Positions 47,851 through 57,336 of a stretch of DNA of 61,821 nt are shown piece by piece. The notes beneath the pieces are model-generated. The model was not told the origin of the DNA, did not search any database, and worked only from the letters and a program-made list of their open reading frames with translations. The first letter of the stretch is position 1; every line of letters starts with the position of its first letter. The DNA lies in assembly GCA_014762625.1 (NCBI GenBank), contig JABURQ010000025.1, positions 1 through 61,821 of the forward strand, read 5' to 3'. The position numbers and the translations under genes are program-made. The stretch is from Planctomycetaceae bacterium. Its GTDB lineage: Bacteria; Planctomycetota; Planctomycetia; Planctomycetales; Planctomycetaceae.

Positions 47851-49028
47851 AGCATCCCCTCCAGAATCTCCTGCAGCTCTTCATCCGATAACTCTCGTGG
47901 ATTGCCCGACATGCTGTTGCCGCGCGAGGACGCCACAATCTCAGGGATTTGGCCACGCTGGACTCCCAACGCGGAGAGTGTCTCAGGGATTTTGACGGCA
48001 CGGCACAATCGTTCGATGCGGGCGATGAATTCATCAGCGACTTGAGCGTCACTGGTTTCTTCGTCTCCGTGTCCGCATTCACGCGCCAGCTCGACGAGTC
48101 TCCGTTGAGCGACCGATTGATTGACTCGCAATGCAACCGGCAACATCACAGCACAGGCAAGACCGTGCGGCACTTTACAATGTACTCCCAACGCCGCCGC
48201 GACTCCGTGAGCCATCCCCAAACCGGAATTGGCCAATGCCATCCCCGAGAGCAAAGCCGCATGCGCCATTCGTTCTCGGGCCGACCGGGAATAGGGATCG
48301 TTGACGGCTTCCACAATCGAGGGAATTGCATACCGAGCCCCCTGAAGTGCAAAGGCCCGCGGAATTGGTTGCGATCGGCTGGAGATATAGCTTTCCAGAC
48401 ATTGGGTGATGGCATCCATGCCGGAATACGCCGTTGTTTCCGGAGGGACACTCACCGATAACTCCGGATCGATCAGGACGACATCGGGGACCATCAGATC
48501 CGAACGCAAGCTCTTCTTGAATTTCGGTTCGTAGGAGGAGATGACCGCGTTTTTCGTCGCTTCAGAGCCTGTCCCGGCCGTCGTCGGAATGGCCAACATC
48601 GGTAAGGGAGGCTGGGTGATTTTCAAGCCACGTCCGACTCCTTCCAGAAAATCCTTGACCGAGTTCCCTTCTCGATTTGTGGCCATCGCGGCCACCGCTT
48701 TGGCGAGATCGAGTGCTGCTCCTCCTCCGATTCCAACCAGGAAATCACCCTCCAGAGGGACATGTTCCAGCAATGCTTTTACCGACGAGTCCACATCGGC
48801 GACTTCCGGTTCACGGGATATTGTGATCAGGTGGTGCGGTTCAATTCCCGCGTCGCGAAACGAGTCCAGGATTTCGTTGTATTCCGGTGATTTTGAAAGT
48901 GTCCGGGAGCCTAAAACGATTCGGGCACGTCGCCCCAGAGATTTTGATAATTCGCCGCATTCCTGACGCGTTCCCCATCCAAACCTTATTTTGGAGGGGC
49001 TGAGTAGCGAATAGTCGAGTGGAGACAT
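47847..49028 (-). CDS. iron-containing alcohol dehydrogenase
   Basis: A 393-residue family III alcohol dehydrogenase. NAD-binding region: LVGIGGGAALDLAKAVAAM and IPTTAGTGSEATKNAVI. Metal ligands: Asp in YSGMDAITQCLESY, His in GMAHGVAAALG, and His in VPHGLACAVMLP. It starts the ADH-kinase-fetA-fetB operon, whose genes overlap by 4 bases or are 4 bases apart. The substrate is unknown. Confidence 0.93.
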   Translation of the reverse strand: MSPLDYSLLSPSKIRFGWGTRQECGELSKSLGRRARIVLGSRTLSKSPEYNEILDSFRDAGIEPHHLITISREPEVADVDSSVKALLEHVPLEGDFLVGIGGGAALDLAKAVAAMATNREGNSVKDFLEGVGRGLKITQPPLPMLAIPTTAGTGSEATKNAVISSYEPKFKKSLRSDLMVPDVVLIDPELSVSVPPETTAYSGMDAITQCLESYISSRSQPIPRAFALQGARYAIPSIVEAVNDPYSRSARERMAHAALLSGMALANSGLGMAHGVAAALGVHCKVPHGLACAVMLPVALRVNQSVAQRRLVELARECGHGDEETSDAQVADEFIARIERLCRAVKIPETLSALGVQRGQIPEIVASSRGNSMSGNPRELSDEELQEILEGML

Positions 49029-49224
49029 GGGATTTCCTGAAAATCGCTTGTTACGTGGCGTCGCTCGCGAATCGCGTCATAGCACCTTTCGGAAACTCAA
49101 CGGGAATCAGGACTTTTCGCTTTTCACTGGAGTCCTAAGATGAATAAGAACACAATAAAAGACGGATTTCACGGGTGAAGCCGATCCGAACTTCAAATTT
49201 CATCAATGACGAAGGATGTCCTCG

Positions 49225-51216
49225 ATGTGGCGATACTTTTCCAGAATTACATTACTGCTGACTTTATCGAGTCTGGTTCTCAGTTCCGCGCCTGCGGAAG
49301 AATTAAGCCCCACCGCCCAGCGGCTCAACAAAGATATCAGCTATCTGGCGTCTGACGATCTCGAAGGACGCGGGGTCGGGACCGACGGACTCCAAAAAGC
49401 GGCAGAGTATGTGAAAGAACAATTTGCCGCAGCGGGACTCGACGTGACCCAGGTTGAGGGTGATGCATTCCAGACATTCGCGATGCCGAATGGTGCTGAG
49501 TTAGGAGACTCCAACCGAGTCGTGCTCCACGGTCCGGACGGTAAAACGATGGGCCTGAAACAAAAAGAGCAATTCACCGTCTGTTCCTTCGGCGGGAGCG
49601 GGCTGGTGGAAGCTCCCGTGGTTTTCGTGGGCTACGGTGTCGATAACCCGGAAGCGGACATCGATGAGTATGCGAACGTTGACGTCAACGGGAAGGTGGT
49701 CATCATTGTCCGACGAACGCCGCGTCAAGGGCGTGACGATTCACCGTTTAAGGGGCATCACGGCAGTATGCCGATCGATGCCTCCCTGAATACTAAAGTC
49801 AGTCGGGCGTTCGGTCATGGAGCGGCGGGAATTCTGTTCGTCAACGATCCGCATAGCGGCGACAGCAAACAAGCAAACGCCGATGCGCAAATTGCGCAAG
49901 CCAAAGACAAGTTGGTCGCCACCGTGGAACAATGGATTGAGAAAAACTTTCCGGAAGCGCTTCAGGAGGATCTGGTTCGCGCGACCGAGCGAATCGAGGA
50001 ACTGAAAGCAATCCATGCGGAACTCGAGACTGATGCCTTGATGGAATTCGGCTACGCCGGAACCGGTAAAAAAGATGACCTCCCGATCGCCCACATCTCT
50101 GCCGACGTGTGCAATAAAATGCTGAAGGATTCGTTGGGGATGACGTTACGCGAGTTCGAGACGGCCATGGATGCCGATCTGCAACCGCGCAGTGCGGAAT
50201 TGAAAGGCTGGAAAGTGACGCTGGAGACCGACATCGATATCGTCCAGGAAAAAGTCCATAACGTGATTGGTGTTCTGGACGGAGAAGGCCCCCTGGCGGA
50301 TGAAACCATCGTGATCGGAGCCCATTACGACCATGTGGGGTATGGCGGCAAAAACTCCCTCGCCCCCAACAGCAAGGAAGTCCACAACGGCGCGGACGAT
50401 AACGCCTCGGGAACGGTGTCGTTGATCGAACTGGCTCGGCGTTTCGCTGAGATGGAGACTCCGCCTCCACGACGGATGGTCTTCATCGCGTTTACGGCGG
50501 AAGAACTGGGACTCATTGGCAGCGCTCACTATGTGAAAGAACCGGTATTCCCCCTCGACAAGACAGTCGCCATGTTCAACATGGATATGGTCGGACGCCT
50601 TAACGAAGACAAGAGCCTGACGGTTTTCGGGACGGGAACGTCTTCACGCTGGAAAGATCTGGTCGTTAAAGAAGGAGAAGCGGAAGGATTCAAACTTTCT
50701 ATGCAGCCGGAGGGATTCGGCCCGAGCGATCATTCCTCGTTTTACGGGAAACAAATTCCCGTTCTGCATTTTTTCACAGGAACTCACCCCGATTATCATA
50801 AACCGACCGACGACGTTGAGAAGATCAACCTCCAGGGAATTGAAGCGGTCGTCGATACCATGGAAGGGATCATCAAAGCGACCCTCTTTGCGGAGGAACG
50901 GCCGGATTACGTTGAAATCAAACAACGGGCCAATATCGGTCGGAGCGGCAGTCGTCCCTATTTCGGCTCGATTCCCGACTTCGCCTCGGAAGGGAAAGGA
51001 TATGCCATTACCGGCGTTTCCCCCGACAGTCCTGCCGACAAGGGAGGGCTGAAAGGAGGCGATCGGATCATCAAGATTGGGAAGATCAGCGTCAATGGGT
51101 TGGATGACTTCGATCTGGCTTTGCGTCGGTTTTCAGCGGGGGACGAAGTTGACGTGGTCGTCCTGCGAGACGGCAAGGAAGTCGAATTGAAAGTGACCCT
51201 GGCTCATCCCAAATAG
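49225..51216 (+). CDS. secreted M28-family metallopeptidase with PA-like insert and PDZ domain
   Basis: A 663-residue protein. Of two ATGs, 49225 has AAGGA 8 bases upstream; 49216 has none. Signal peptide MWRYFSRITLLLTLSSLVLSS, cleavage near APA-EE. Zinc peptidase motifs: AHYDHVGYG near 366, NGADDNASGTVSLIE, FTAEELGLIGSAHY, FNMDMVG and HPDYHKPTDD. An insert at about 110-300 holds a PA-like segment (GKVVIIVRRTPRQG, GAAGILFVNDP). The last 75 residues form a PDZ domain (ITGVSPDSPADKGGLKGGDRI). It is probably an exported aminopeptidase. Confidence 0.93.
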   Translation: MWRYFSRITLLLTLSSLVLSSAPAEELSPTAQRLNKDISYLASDDLEGRGVGTDGLQKAAEYVKEQFAAAGLDVTQVEGDAFQTFAMPNGAELGDSNRVVLHGPDGKTMGLKQKEQFTVCSFGGSGLVEAPVVFVGYGVDNPEADIDEYANVDVNGKVVIIVRRTPRQGRDDSPFKGHHGSMPIDASLNTKVSRAFGHGAAGILFVNDPHSGDSKQANADAQIAQAKDKLVATVEQWIEKNFPEALQEDLVRATERIEELKAIHAELETDALMEFGYAGTGKKDDLPIAHISADVCNKMLKDSLGMTLREFETAMDADLQPRSAELKGWKVTLETDIDIVQEKVHNVIGVLDGEGPLADETIVIGAHYDHVGYGGKNSLAPNSKEVHNGADDNASGTVSLIELARRFAEMETPPPRRMVFIAFTAEELGLIGSAHYVKEPVFPLDKTVAMFNMDMVGRLNEDKSLTVFGTGTSSRWKDLVVKEGEAEGFKLSMQPEGFGPSDHSSFYGKQIPVLHFFTGTHPDYHKPTDDVEKINLQGIEAVVDTMEGIIKATLFAEERPDYVEIKQRANIGRSGSRPYFGSIPDFASEGKGYAITGVSPDSPADKGGLKGGDRIIKIGKISVNGLDDFDLALRRFSAGDEVDVVVLRDGKEVELKVTLAHPK

Positions 51217-51302
51217 GATAATTCACTGGATTATGAATTCTCGTATCCCGATCTTAATCCCGTGTGAGAAATGATTTGCGGCATTTTTCTTCGGGTCCTG
51301 AC

Positions 51303-51332
51303 TTGGAAGATCCGGGGGGGACTGAGTATATT
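51303..51332 (+). promoter_or_regulatory. possible promoter of the ferredoxin gene
   Basis: TTGGAA (51303-51308) and TATATT (51327-51332) are 18 bases apart, about 68 bases before the ferredoxin ATG. Confidence 0.35.
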
Positions 51333-51339
51333 TAAGTAA

Positions 51340-51358
51340 TGAGGCTCATTTTGCCTCA
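51340..51358 (+). other. small hairpin in the ferredoxin leader
   Basis: TGAGGC (51340-51345) pairs with GCCTCA (51353-51358) around TCATTTT. It lies 42 bases before the ATG, in the probable 5' leader. Confidence 0.4.
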
Positions 51359-51399
51359 GACGCTTATTCGCACGAACCAAAATATCTCAAATCGGAATT

Positions 51400-51792
51400 A
51401 TGGCGAAAAAACGCAAAAAACTGCCCAAGGAAGTGGCGATCATTAATGCGGACAACTGCACAGGCTGCGAAGCTTGTCTGGAAGTCTGCCCCGTCGACTG
51501 CATTGAAAAAGTTGCCGGATCAACTATCCCAGTGTTGCAATCCTGGTGCGAGATTGATGTTGAGCGGTGTGTCGGCTGCGAAGTCTGCGTTCACATTCCG
51601 GGTAAAAAATCCAATCCTTACGAATTGCTGGTCTGCCCCTGGGATGCCATTGAAATGGTTCCCACGATCAACGCCGCCGAGATTGTCGCCGCTAAAGGTG
51701 GTCCTCCCGACTACCTTCACGACAACTGGGAACGCGTTGTCGAGCCCGCGATTCGCATGTCGGAACTGGCCGCTGAACAAGCAGCCGGCTAA
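51400..51792 (+). CDS. ferredoxin with two 4Fe-4S motifs, the second stretched
   Basis: A 130-residue ferredoxin-like protein. First motif: C20, C23, C26 and C30 (CTGCEACLEVCP), plus C34. Second motif: C57, C60 and C63 (CVGCEVC) with the fourth Cys only at 79 (VCPWDAIEM), a gap of 15 residues instead of 3, filled by a loop containing GKKSNPY. C50 is an extra Cys. The last 40 residues are an extension without Cys. A Lys-rich N-terminus (MAKKRKKLPKE) precedes the core. Either the second cluster is 4Fe-4S with an unusual loop or it is 3Fe-4S. A 2-hydroxyacid dehydrogenase gene follows by 42 bases. Confidence 0.88.
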   Translation: MAKKRKKLPKEVAIINADNCTGCEACLEVCPVDCIEKVAGSTIPVLQSWCEIDVERCVGCEVCVHIPGKKSNPYELLVCPWDAIEMVPTINAAEIVAAKGGPPDYLHDNWERVVEPAIRMSELAAEQAAG

Positions 51793-51834
51793 CGCATGAT
51801 CGTTGCTCTTTTATTGCCACGGGACTGAAATCTG

Positions 51835-52839
51835 ATGTCTGCCCCGTATCGAGTTTTGCTGACTGATCGCGCCTGGCCCAGTCTCGATCTGGAACGAGAA
51901 ATTCTGGCCTCCGGGAACGCTGAAGTGATCGAATCCCCGGACGATTCGGAAGCAACGTTAATTTCTCTTGCGGCGGATGTAGACGCCATCGCCACCTGCT
52001 GGGCTCAAGTGACTGGACGAGTGATTGAAGCGGCTCCGAAATGCAAAATTATTGCGAGGCTCGGCATCGGTCTCGACAATATTGATATTCCAACGGCGAC
52101 TCGGCTGAAAATTCCCGTCACCAACGTTCCCGATTATTGCATTCCTGAAGTGGCCGATCACACGTGCGGTCTGATCCTGGCTCTGAATCGCAAAATTACT
52201 TTCTTCGATCGCGAAGCCAAGCAGGGGCGATACAAACTCAGCGCGGCTGGACCTCTTCGCCGGTTAGCGGGACAGACTCTGGGTTTGATCGGATTCGGTC
52301 GCATCGCGCGTGCCGTACGCGAGCGAGCTCTTGGTTTTGGACTGGAAGTAATCGCCCATTCCCCTTCAGGTCGAGATTACGGATGCGGTTGTGAGATGGT
52401 CTCACTGGAAGCACTCCTGAAGCGTTCCGACATTGTCAGCTTACACGCTCCCCACACGGATGCTTCTCATCACTTGTTAAACCGTGAAATGCTGTCAAGA
52501 ATCAAACCTGGAGCGTTGGTGATCAATACGTCACGTGGCGGATTGATCGATCATCAGGCGCTCTGGGAGTCATTGAAAACTGATCACCTCGCAGGCGTGG
52601 CTCTCGACGTTTTTGATCCGGAACCTCCGGACTTGTCGGATCCGATGTTTGCAGATCATCGGGTTGTTGTGACCCCCCATGCCGCTTTTACTTCGGAAGA
52701 ATCATTAGTGGAACTCCGAACCCGAGTATGCCAACAAATCCTCACAACCCTCCAGGGCGGACAACCGGAAAACCTGGTCAATTCAGAAAACCTGGAAGAA
52801 CTCACGAACGACAACGTTCGTTCTGAAGCCGAATCGTAA
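51835..52839 (+). CDS. D-2-hydroxyacid dehydrogenase, CtBP-like
   Basis: A 334-residue NAD-dependent dehydrogenase of the D-isomer-specific family. NAD-binding motif GLIGFGRIARAVRERALGFG; catalytic Arg in NTSRGGLID, Glu in VFDPEPPDLSDP, and His in TPHAAFTSE. The CtBP/SerA group is nearest, with no ACT domain, so serine synthesis is not implied. The substrate is unknown. Confidence 0.92.
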   Translation: MSAPYRVLLTDRAWPSLDLEREILASGNAEVIESPDDSEATLISLAADVDAIATCWAQVTGRVIEAAPKCKIIARLGIGLDNIDIPTATRLKIPVTNVPDYCIPEVADHTCGLILALNRKITFFDREAKQGRYKLSAAGPLRRLAGQTLGLIGFGRIARAVRERALGFGLEVIAHSPSGRDYGCGCEMVSLEALLKRSDIVSLHAPHTDASHHLLNREMLSRIKPGALVINTSRGGLIDHQALWESLKTDHLAGVALDVFDPEPPDLSDPMFADHRVVVTPHAAFTSEESLVELRTRVCQQILTTLQGGQPENLVNSENLEELTNDNVRSEAES

Positions 52840-52944
52840 AGTTTCCTAACGTTTCGGTGATCCCCAACTGTTTTCGGTGTATAGTATTGCACTCTCTGCA
52901 AAGATTTCCCTTCGCCATCAGCGTCAAGTTGATCTTGAGAATCC

Positions 52945-54063
52945 ATGGATCATAGCGAACAGAACAATCAGGATCACGCCGCTGACGATCAGGCACTCGA
53001 GGGTCAGGGTGGTGATAATGGCGAGATCTATATCCCGCAGACGCCGGATCCGCTCTCGAATGACTCCGAAGAGTTGCAACGATTCGTTTATGAGCGTGAC
53101 GACGCAATCCAACAGCTCAGGCTGCGAAATGAAGAGCTACAGCAGAAGCTCTCCCAGCGTGAAAAAATGGTTACTGCGCTCACGTCCCGCCTCGAACAAG
53201 CGGCGGAGCAACTCGATCGCTTGCGACGGAGTGGAGCCGACCGTGGAGGTAAACTTCTCGCGGGAATTCCGTCTGAAGTCATCGACGAGCAGCGCGAGCT
53301 GATCAATGACCTCAAGGCGGCCATCCAGCACTGGGAAGACATGCAGTCCACTTCGGCTATGGGACGATTCGAGACCCAGTTGTCCGAACTTCGTGAGATG
53401 CTCGCCGAGCAGCTCAATCTGAAGCACAAGATTGAATCGAAACCGCCCGAAAATAGTCTCGGTACCCCCTCTTCCCAGACTTCAAAAGGGAAATCCTCCA
53501 GTGGTGGAAGCAGTAGTTGGGATGAAATGAAGGCTCGCCTGTTAGGCGAAACCGACAGTCATGCTCCTGTCTCTGACAGTGGAGCGGAAATGATTCCCGG
53601 GGCTGAATCATCCTCGGAAGGGGAATCCATTCCAGCGGGCGGCGACTCAGACGAATCGGCTCCTGATTCAGATTCCGCATTCACTGTCGAGATCCGGGAA
53701 CGTCCGGAAACGGTTGAAAATATCGAGGAGGCGGATGCCGACACACTCCGATCGGCAGTCACCGCACGCGACGAACACATCGATCATTTGATGAACGTCA
53801 TTCAACAGCTTAAAGAACAGGGCGGCATGGCCGAACTGGAAGCTGCCAAACAGCGTCAGTCAGAGCTGGAAGAAAAACTGCGAAAAGCAGAGATCGAAAT
53901 GTCGATGGAACGCGCCAAGCTGGCTCGGGAAGAAACTCGCCTCAAGCAAATGGAAGAAGAGATCAACAACCCGAAACAGCGGAAAAATACGGACGAGGCC
54001 CCCAAAGAAGGGGGAGAAGAGAAGGGGAACCGCTGGGTCAAGTTTCTCGGGTCGAAGGAATGA
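52945..54063 (+). CDS. cytoplasmic coiled-coil protein of unknown function
   Basis: A 372-residue hydrophilic protein. A coiled coil runs from about 42 to 95 (ELQRFVYERDDAIQQLRLRN, QKLSQREKMVTALTSRLEQ), continues through ELINDLKAAIQHW and FETQLSELREMLAEQL. A Ser/Gly/Glu-rich linker follows (GKSSSGGSSSWDEMKARLLGE), then a second coiled coil near 270-345. The end is basic (GNRWVKFLGSKE). No signal peptide and no family recognised. It ends 20 bases from the convergent lipoprotein gene. Confidence 0.75.
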   Translation: MDHSEQNNQDHAADDQALEGQGGDNGEIYIPQTPDPLSNDSEELQRFVYERDDAIQQLRLRNEELQQKLSQREKMVTALTSRLEQAAEQLDRLRRSGADRGGKLLAGIPSEVIDEQRELINDLKAAIQHWEDMQSTSAMGRFETQLSELREMLAEQLNLKHKIESKPPENSLGTPSSQTSKGKSSSGGSSSWDEMKARLLGETDSHAPVSDSGAEMIPGAESSSEGESIPAGGDSDESAPDSDSAFTVEIRERPETVENIEEADADTLRSAVTARDEHIDHLMNVIQQLKEQGGMAELEAAKQRQSELEEKLRKAEIEMSMERAKLAREETRLKQMEEEINNPKQRKNTDEAPKEGGEEKGNRWVKFLGSKE

Positions 54064-54083
54064 TAAGCAGTGGGCGTTCGACC

Positions 54084-55151
54084 TCAGGGGCGGCTTATCG
54101 AGGCCGGAAAAGTCGGTTCCCACGCTTCCAACGAAGTAATCACGGTTTTTCTGGCGGTGACGGTGGGGTGATTCAGCGACGCCATCTCGATTTCCATATC
54201 TCGTTGAATTCGACAGCTTTGCGGTAACCCCGTGGTCAGTGATAAGGAACAGCTTCCTGTGACTGTCCCCCCCAGAAATCGAGTACGCACCGCGTCTTCG
54301 GTCATGGTTCCTTGAGAGTGAATCGGCTTCAGGTCGCCTTGAATCACAACGTGCGCTGTTTTGCCGTCTCCAGAAACATGTTCGATACGAGCATTCAATA
54401 ATTCCTGAACGGGAACGGGCTGAGCTTTCAGGAACGTCTTCTGCCACTTTGAATCTACGGGGAAGGGGTTGCCCTGGGTCTCCAGTTCACCGAATGGAAG
54501 CAGTGCAATACTCTCATCCAGGAAGTTCATCGCGGCTGAGACAAGTTTCTGAGGCCTATGCTCGTGGGCCCCTGAGGCATTGAGGAATTGTTGTTTCGAC
54601 TCTGGAGAATATTCGGAGACACAATTCTGGAGAAATTCCGCATAACCTTCGATGCGGGTGATCTGATTGTCTCGCGTCAAAACAAATTGAAACCCGTTCC
54701 CCACGAGCCCCTGATACGGCAGAGCTTCCGGTGGTGCGACGATTTGATCTCGGGAATCGTAGATGATTTTACGTCCGCCCAGTTGGCTATGGTAGCGAAC
54801 ACTTTGAAACTCCACGTCAATCTCATAATGACCGGGAAGCGCTTTGAGAACGTGAAGAGCGATTAACAATTCGATCTCCTCGGAAACGGGATTCGTTGCG
54901 CTTTCGGCTCCTCCGGTCAAACGTTGTTCGATCGTTTTCTGGAAATAATAGGTCTTTCCCTCACGCATCAATACGCGCGGCGCCGAGGCTTTTGACGACG
55001 AGACCGGTTTCACATCGATGGTCGTTTCCGGCATCGCCGGGATCGTTTCAAGTTCCTGCTCCTGAGTCACAGCTTCGGGCGATTCTTGAGAACATCCGAA
55101 GTTGAAGGCCAGTATGGTTCCCAGCAGTACGGCAATAAAATAGGCTCGCAT
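54084..55151 (-). CDS. lipoprotein of unknown function, possibly DUF6263-like
   Basis: A 355-residue protein. The ATG at 55151 follows AGGGA and opens a lipoprotein signal (MRAYFIAVLLGTILAF, lipobox NFGC). The mature part contains MREGKTYYFQKTIEQRL, ELLIALHVLKALPGHYEIDVEF and ADPENIADEDGTVRTRF-type beta-rich stretches ending in RDMEIEMASLNHPTVTA. Planctomycete proteins with this layout are often placed in DUF6263; I am only moderately sure. Function unknown. Confidence 0.7.
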   Translation of the reverse strand: MRAYFIAVLLGTILAFNFGCSQESPEAVTQEQELETIPAMPETTIDVKPVSSSKASAPRVLMREGKTYYFQKTIEQRLTGGAESATNPVSEEIELLIALHVLKALPGHYEIDVEFQSVRYHSQLGGRKIIYDSRDQIVAPPEALPYQGLVGNGFQFVLTRDNQITRIEGYAEFLQNCVSEYSPESKQQFLNASGAHEHRPQKLVSAAMNFLDESIALLPFGELETQGNPFPVDSKWQKTFLKAQPVPVQELLNARIEHVSGDGKTAHVVIQGDLKPIHSQGTMTEDAVRTRFLGGTVTGSCSLSLTTGLPQSCRIQRDMEIEMASLNHPTVTARKTVITSLEAWEPTFPASISRP

Positions 55152-55314
55152 GTCATCCCTGAACAATCGAGTTAAAGAAATCCGGGGGAATTGGGATGGA
55201 ATTCGTTCCTTCTATCCCAGTCGCAAGATCTAGCAGGTCTTGGAAATTCCGGAAAGAGGGGATTTCTGATCCGGGGCAAGTCCCGTAACCCTCCACCACA
55301 ACTTCCCAGCCTGC

Positions 55315-56265
55315 CTATTTTGATGAGTTCGACCCTGACTGTTTCGGGCTCTTCTTTTTCACTGGTTTGAGTTCCACGCGGACTTTCGTGCCCAGGGGAG
55401 GGATGCGTTCATCCCAGGCTTCGTATGCCAAAGCGCCGGAGGATGCCGAGCTTTGTTCCCGGATATCGATGGTTGCGGAAGGGAAATTAGCGACACAGAT
55501 CAAAGTTCCATCTTCCGCCAGATAATATTTCTCTCCGGTTTTCTCGTCCAGGTAAAATCCACTACCCACAAAGACAAACGTCGCTGTCATCGGCTGTATT
55601 TGGGACATTTCAAAGAGATCTTTGACCCTTTTTTGAAAGGTGGATTCCTCGGAGAGCTTAAGCAATTCATCCCGCTGTTCTTCAGACATAATCCCGAACC
55701 ACAACAGTTCGTGATGTTTCTCATCAAATCGAAGCTGACTCTCCTCCGGCAGATTGACACCCGCCGGCAGACTTTCCAACTCAGTCACAAAGTATTTGCG
55801 TGTGGTTCCCCGCATCCACTTTTGAGCGGGGGTCCGGTGCCATTTTTTTTCGGAATCCTGCCACATCAGAGTGATTTCAATTTCCTGTCCGGAAGGGGGG
55901 GAAAACTCCGGATCCCAATTGACGGGGGAACCTGTTTTGGCCCCCAGCGCCAACAGCCCGGCATGAACATCCCGGGCTTTACCGTCGAGAGCGAGAATCG
56001 ATTCATGCTCTTTGGTCCGTTTGAGACAAACCAGCATTTCCAGCAATCCGGATCGGAACACCACTTCAGTCTCGAGGATCACCTTTCCTCCTTCACGATC
56101 CAGAAGCACCGTTTTTTGTGGATTCAAGGGGACTTCTTCCGTTGTGGCAGGAACATTCGCCGGCGCGTTCGCAGCCGGAGTCTCCTCAGCCAGAGAACGT
56201 CCCCCCGACCAACAAAGCGCGGCGATTACGAAACATTGAACGATTTGTGGAATCCGTCCAGACAT
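55315..56265 (-). CDS. secreted YdjY-like protein
   Basis: A 316-residue protein. The start at 56265 follows GGGAGG and opens a signal peptide (MSGRIPQIVQCFVIAALCWS, cleavage near SLA-EE). The core has TVLLDREGGKVILETEVVFRSG, LEMLVCLKRTKEHESIL and DVHAGLLALGAKTGSPV, the pattern of YdjY-domain proteins. Residues near 240 show FVFVGSGFYLDEKTGEKYYL, and the C-terminus is Lys/Ser-rich. E. coli YdjY lies in a cluster of redox proteins; its function is unclear. The alpha/beta hydrolase gene ends 55 bases upstream. Confidence 0.75.
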   Translation of the reverse strand: MSGRIPQIVQCFVIAALCWSGGRSLAEETPAANAPANVPATTEEVPLNPQKTVLLDREGGKVILETEVVFRSGLLEMLVCLKRTKEHESILALDGKARDVHAGLLALGAKTGSPVNWDPEFSPPSGQEIEITLMWQDSEKKWHRTPAQKWMRGTTRKYFVTELESLPAGVNLPEESQLRFDEKHHELLWFGIMSEEQRDELLKLSEESTFQKRVKDLFEMSQIQPMTATFVFVGSGFYLDEKTGEKYYLAEDGTLICVANFPSATIDIREQSSASSGALAYEAWDERIPPLGTKVRVELKPVKKKSPKQSGSNSSK

Positions 56266-56320
56266 CAGCAGCCTCCCACGGAATTCAGCAATGAACGTCG
56301 AGTTATTTCCACTTTTGATT

Positions 56321-57187
56321 CTACACACTCTGTTCCCGACGACATAGGTGGTTTAACCACTCCAGAAAGTCGGAAAATATTTCGTGACGATTCCGCTCGA
56401 ATTCGAGAGTGTGGCGGGCATCGTTGTAAAGAATCAGATTCTCGCGTTCAGATCCGAATTGCGAAAGCAGACGAAGCGTTTCTTCGTTGTCAATAATTTC
56501 ATCCTGCCCGGCCAACATCATCAGTAAGGGAAGCTTGAGTTTCGTTGCCTCCGACTGGATCAACTGTTCCAGCTCGAGCGACGCCTTCAGAAAATCGAGC
56601 GACACCTGGTGGATTGTGTAGCGGTCGTTCCGGATGAACTCCTGCCAATCCTTCTCACCTGTGAAGAGCGTCGGATCGTCGAGGGGAATTTTGACGCGTT
56701 CCCGGCCTTTCCCAAGGGAAACCCCCAGATTCATCAACTGAACCTGCCACCAGTTCGGTTTCATTCTGGCACAGATGCCGGGATACAGGAGAGCCAAACC
56801 ATCCACGAGGTCGGGATAGCGGATCGCGGTTGCAGTCGCGACTTTCCCCCCCCAACTGATTCCGGTCAAAACAATAGGAGCCCCCGGACGCTCTGAATCC
56901 CGCTCCTCTTTGATGTAGGTCAGAAATTGTCTCACATCATGGATCAGACGCTCGTAATGAGGAGTATGCCCGCGATGGCATCCGTTTAATCCCGAACCTC
57001 GCCGATCGAGGAAACGAACATCAAAGCCGGCTGCGGAGATCCGTTGTGACGAATAATCGTACCACCCGGAATGGCTCTGAATCCCATGGAGTGCGACCAC
57101 GTAGCCGCGAGGAACGTCGCTTTGAGCGGACCAGTGGCGGAAGTGGTGATGGTAGTCGTCGGATGTTCGAAATAGTCGTATTTTCAT
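56321..57187 (-). CDS. alpha/beta hydrolase, lysophospholipase/monoacylglycerol-lipase-like
   Basis: A 288-residue cytoplasmic hydrolase. Oxyanion region VALHGIQSHSGW, nucleophile motif GISWGG (Ser), acid in LAGQDEI and His in ARHTLEF complete the triad. FLDRRGSGLN and GLALLYPGI fit the lysophospholipase/monoglyceride-lipase branch. Substrate unknown. No signal peptide. Confidence 0.88.
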   Translation of the reverse strand: MKIRLFRTSDDYHHHFRHWSAQSDVPRGYVVALHGIQSHSGWYDYSSQRISAAGFDVRFLDRRGSGLNGCHRGHTPHYERLIHDVRQFLTYIKEERDSERPGAPIVLTGISWGGKVATATAIRYPDLVDGLALLYPGICARMKPNWWQVQLMNLGVSLGKGRERVKIPLDDPTLFTGEKDWQEFIRNDRYTIHQVSLDFLKASLELEQLIQSEATKLKLPLLMMLAGQDEIIDNEETLRLLSQFGSERENLILYNDARHTLEFERNRHEIFSDFLEWLNHLCRREQSV

Positions 57188-57336
57188 CGCGACGTTCTAC
57201 TCTGTCTGATTACGGGAGGATGTAGTATTCTGGATCAGCAGCGTAAAATCGTCAAACGACGTCTCCATTACCCACAGATTTCCCTGTCCGAAAAGGCCTC
57301 CCGGTCCGAATTACCGGCGCAACCTGAAAAACCTCC

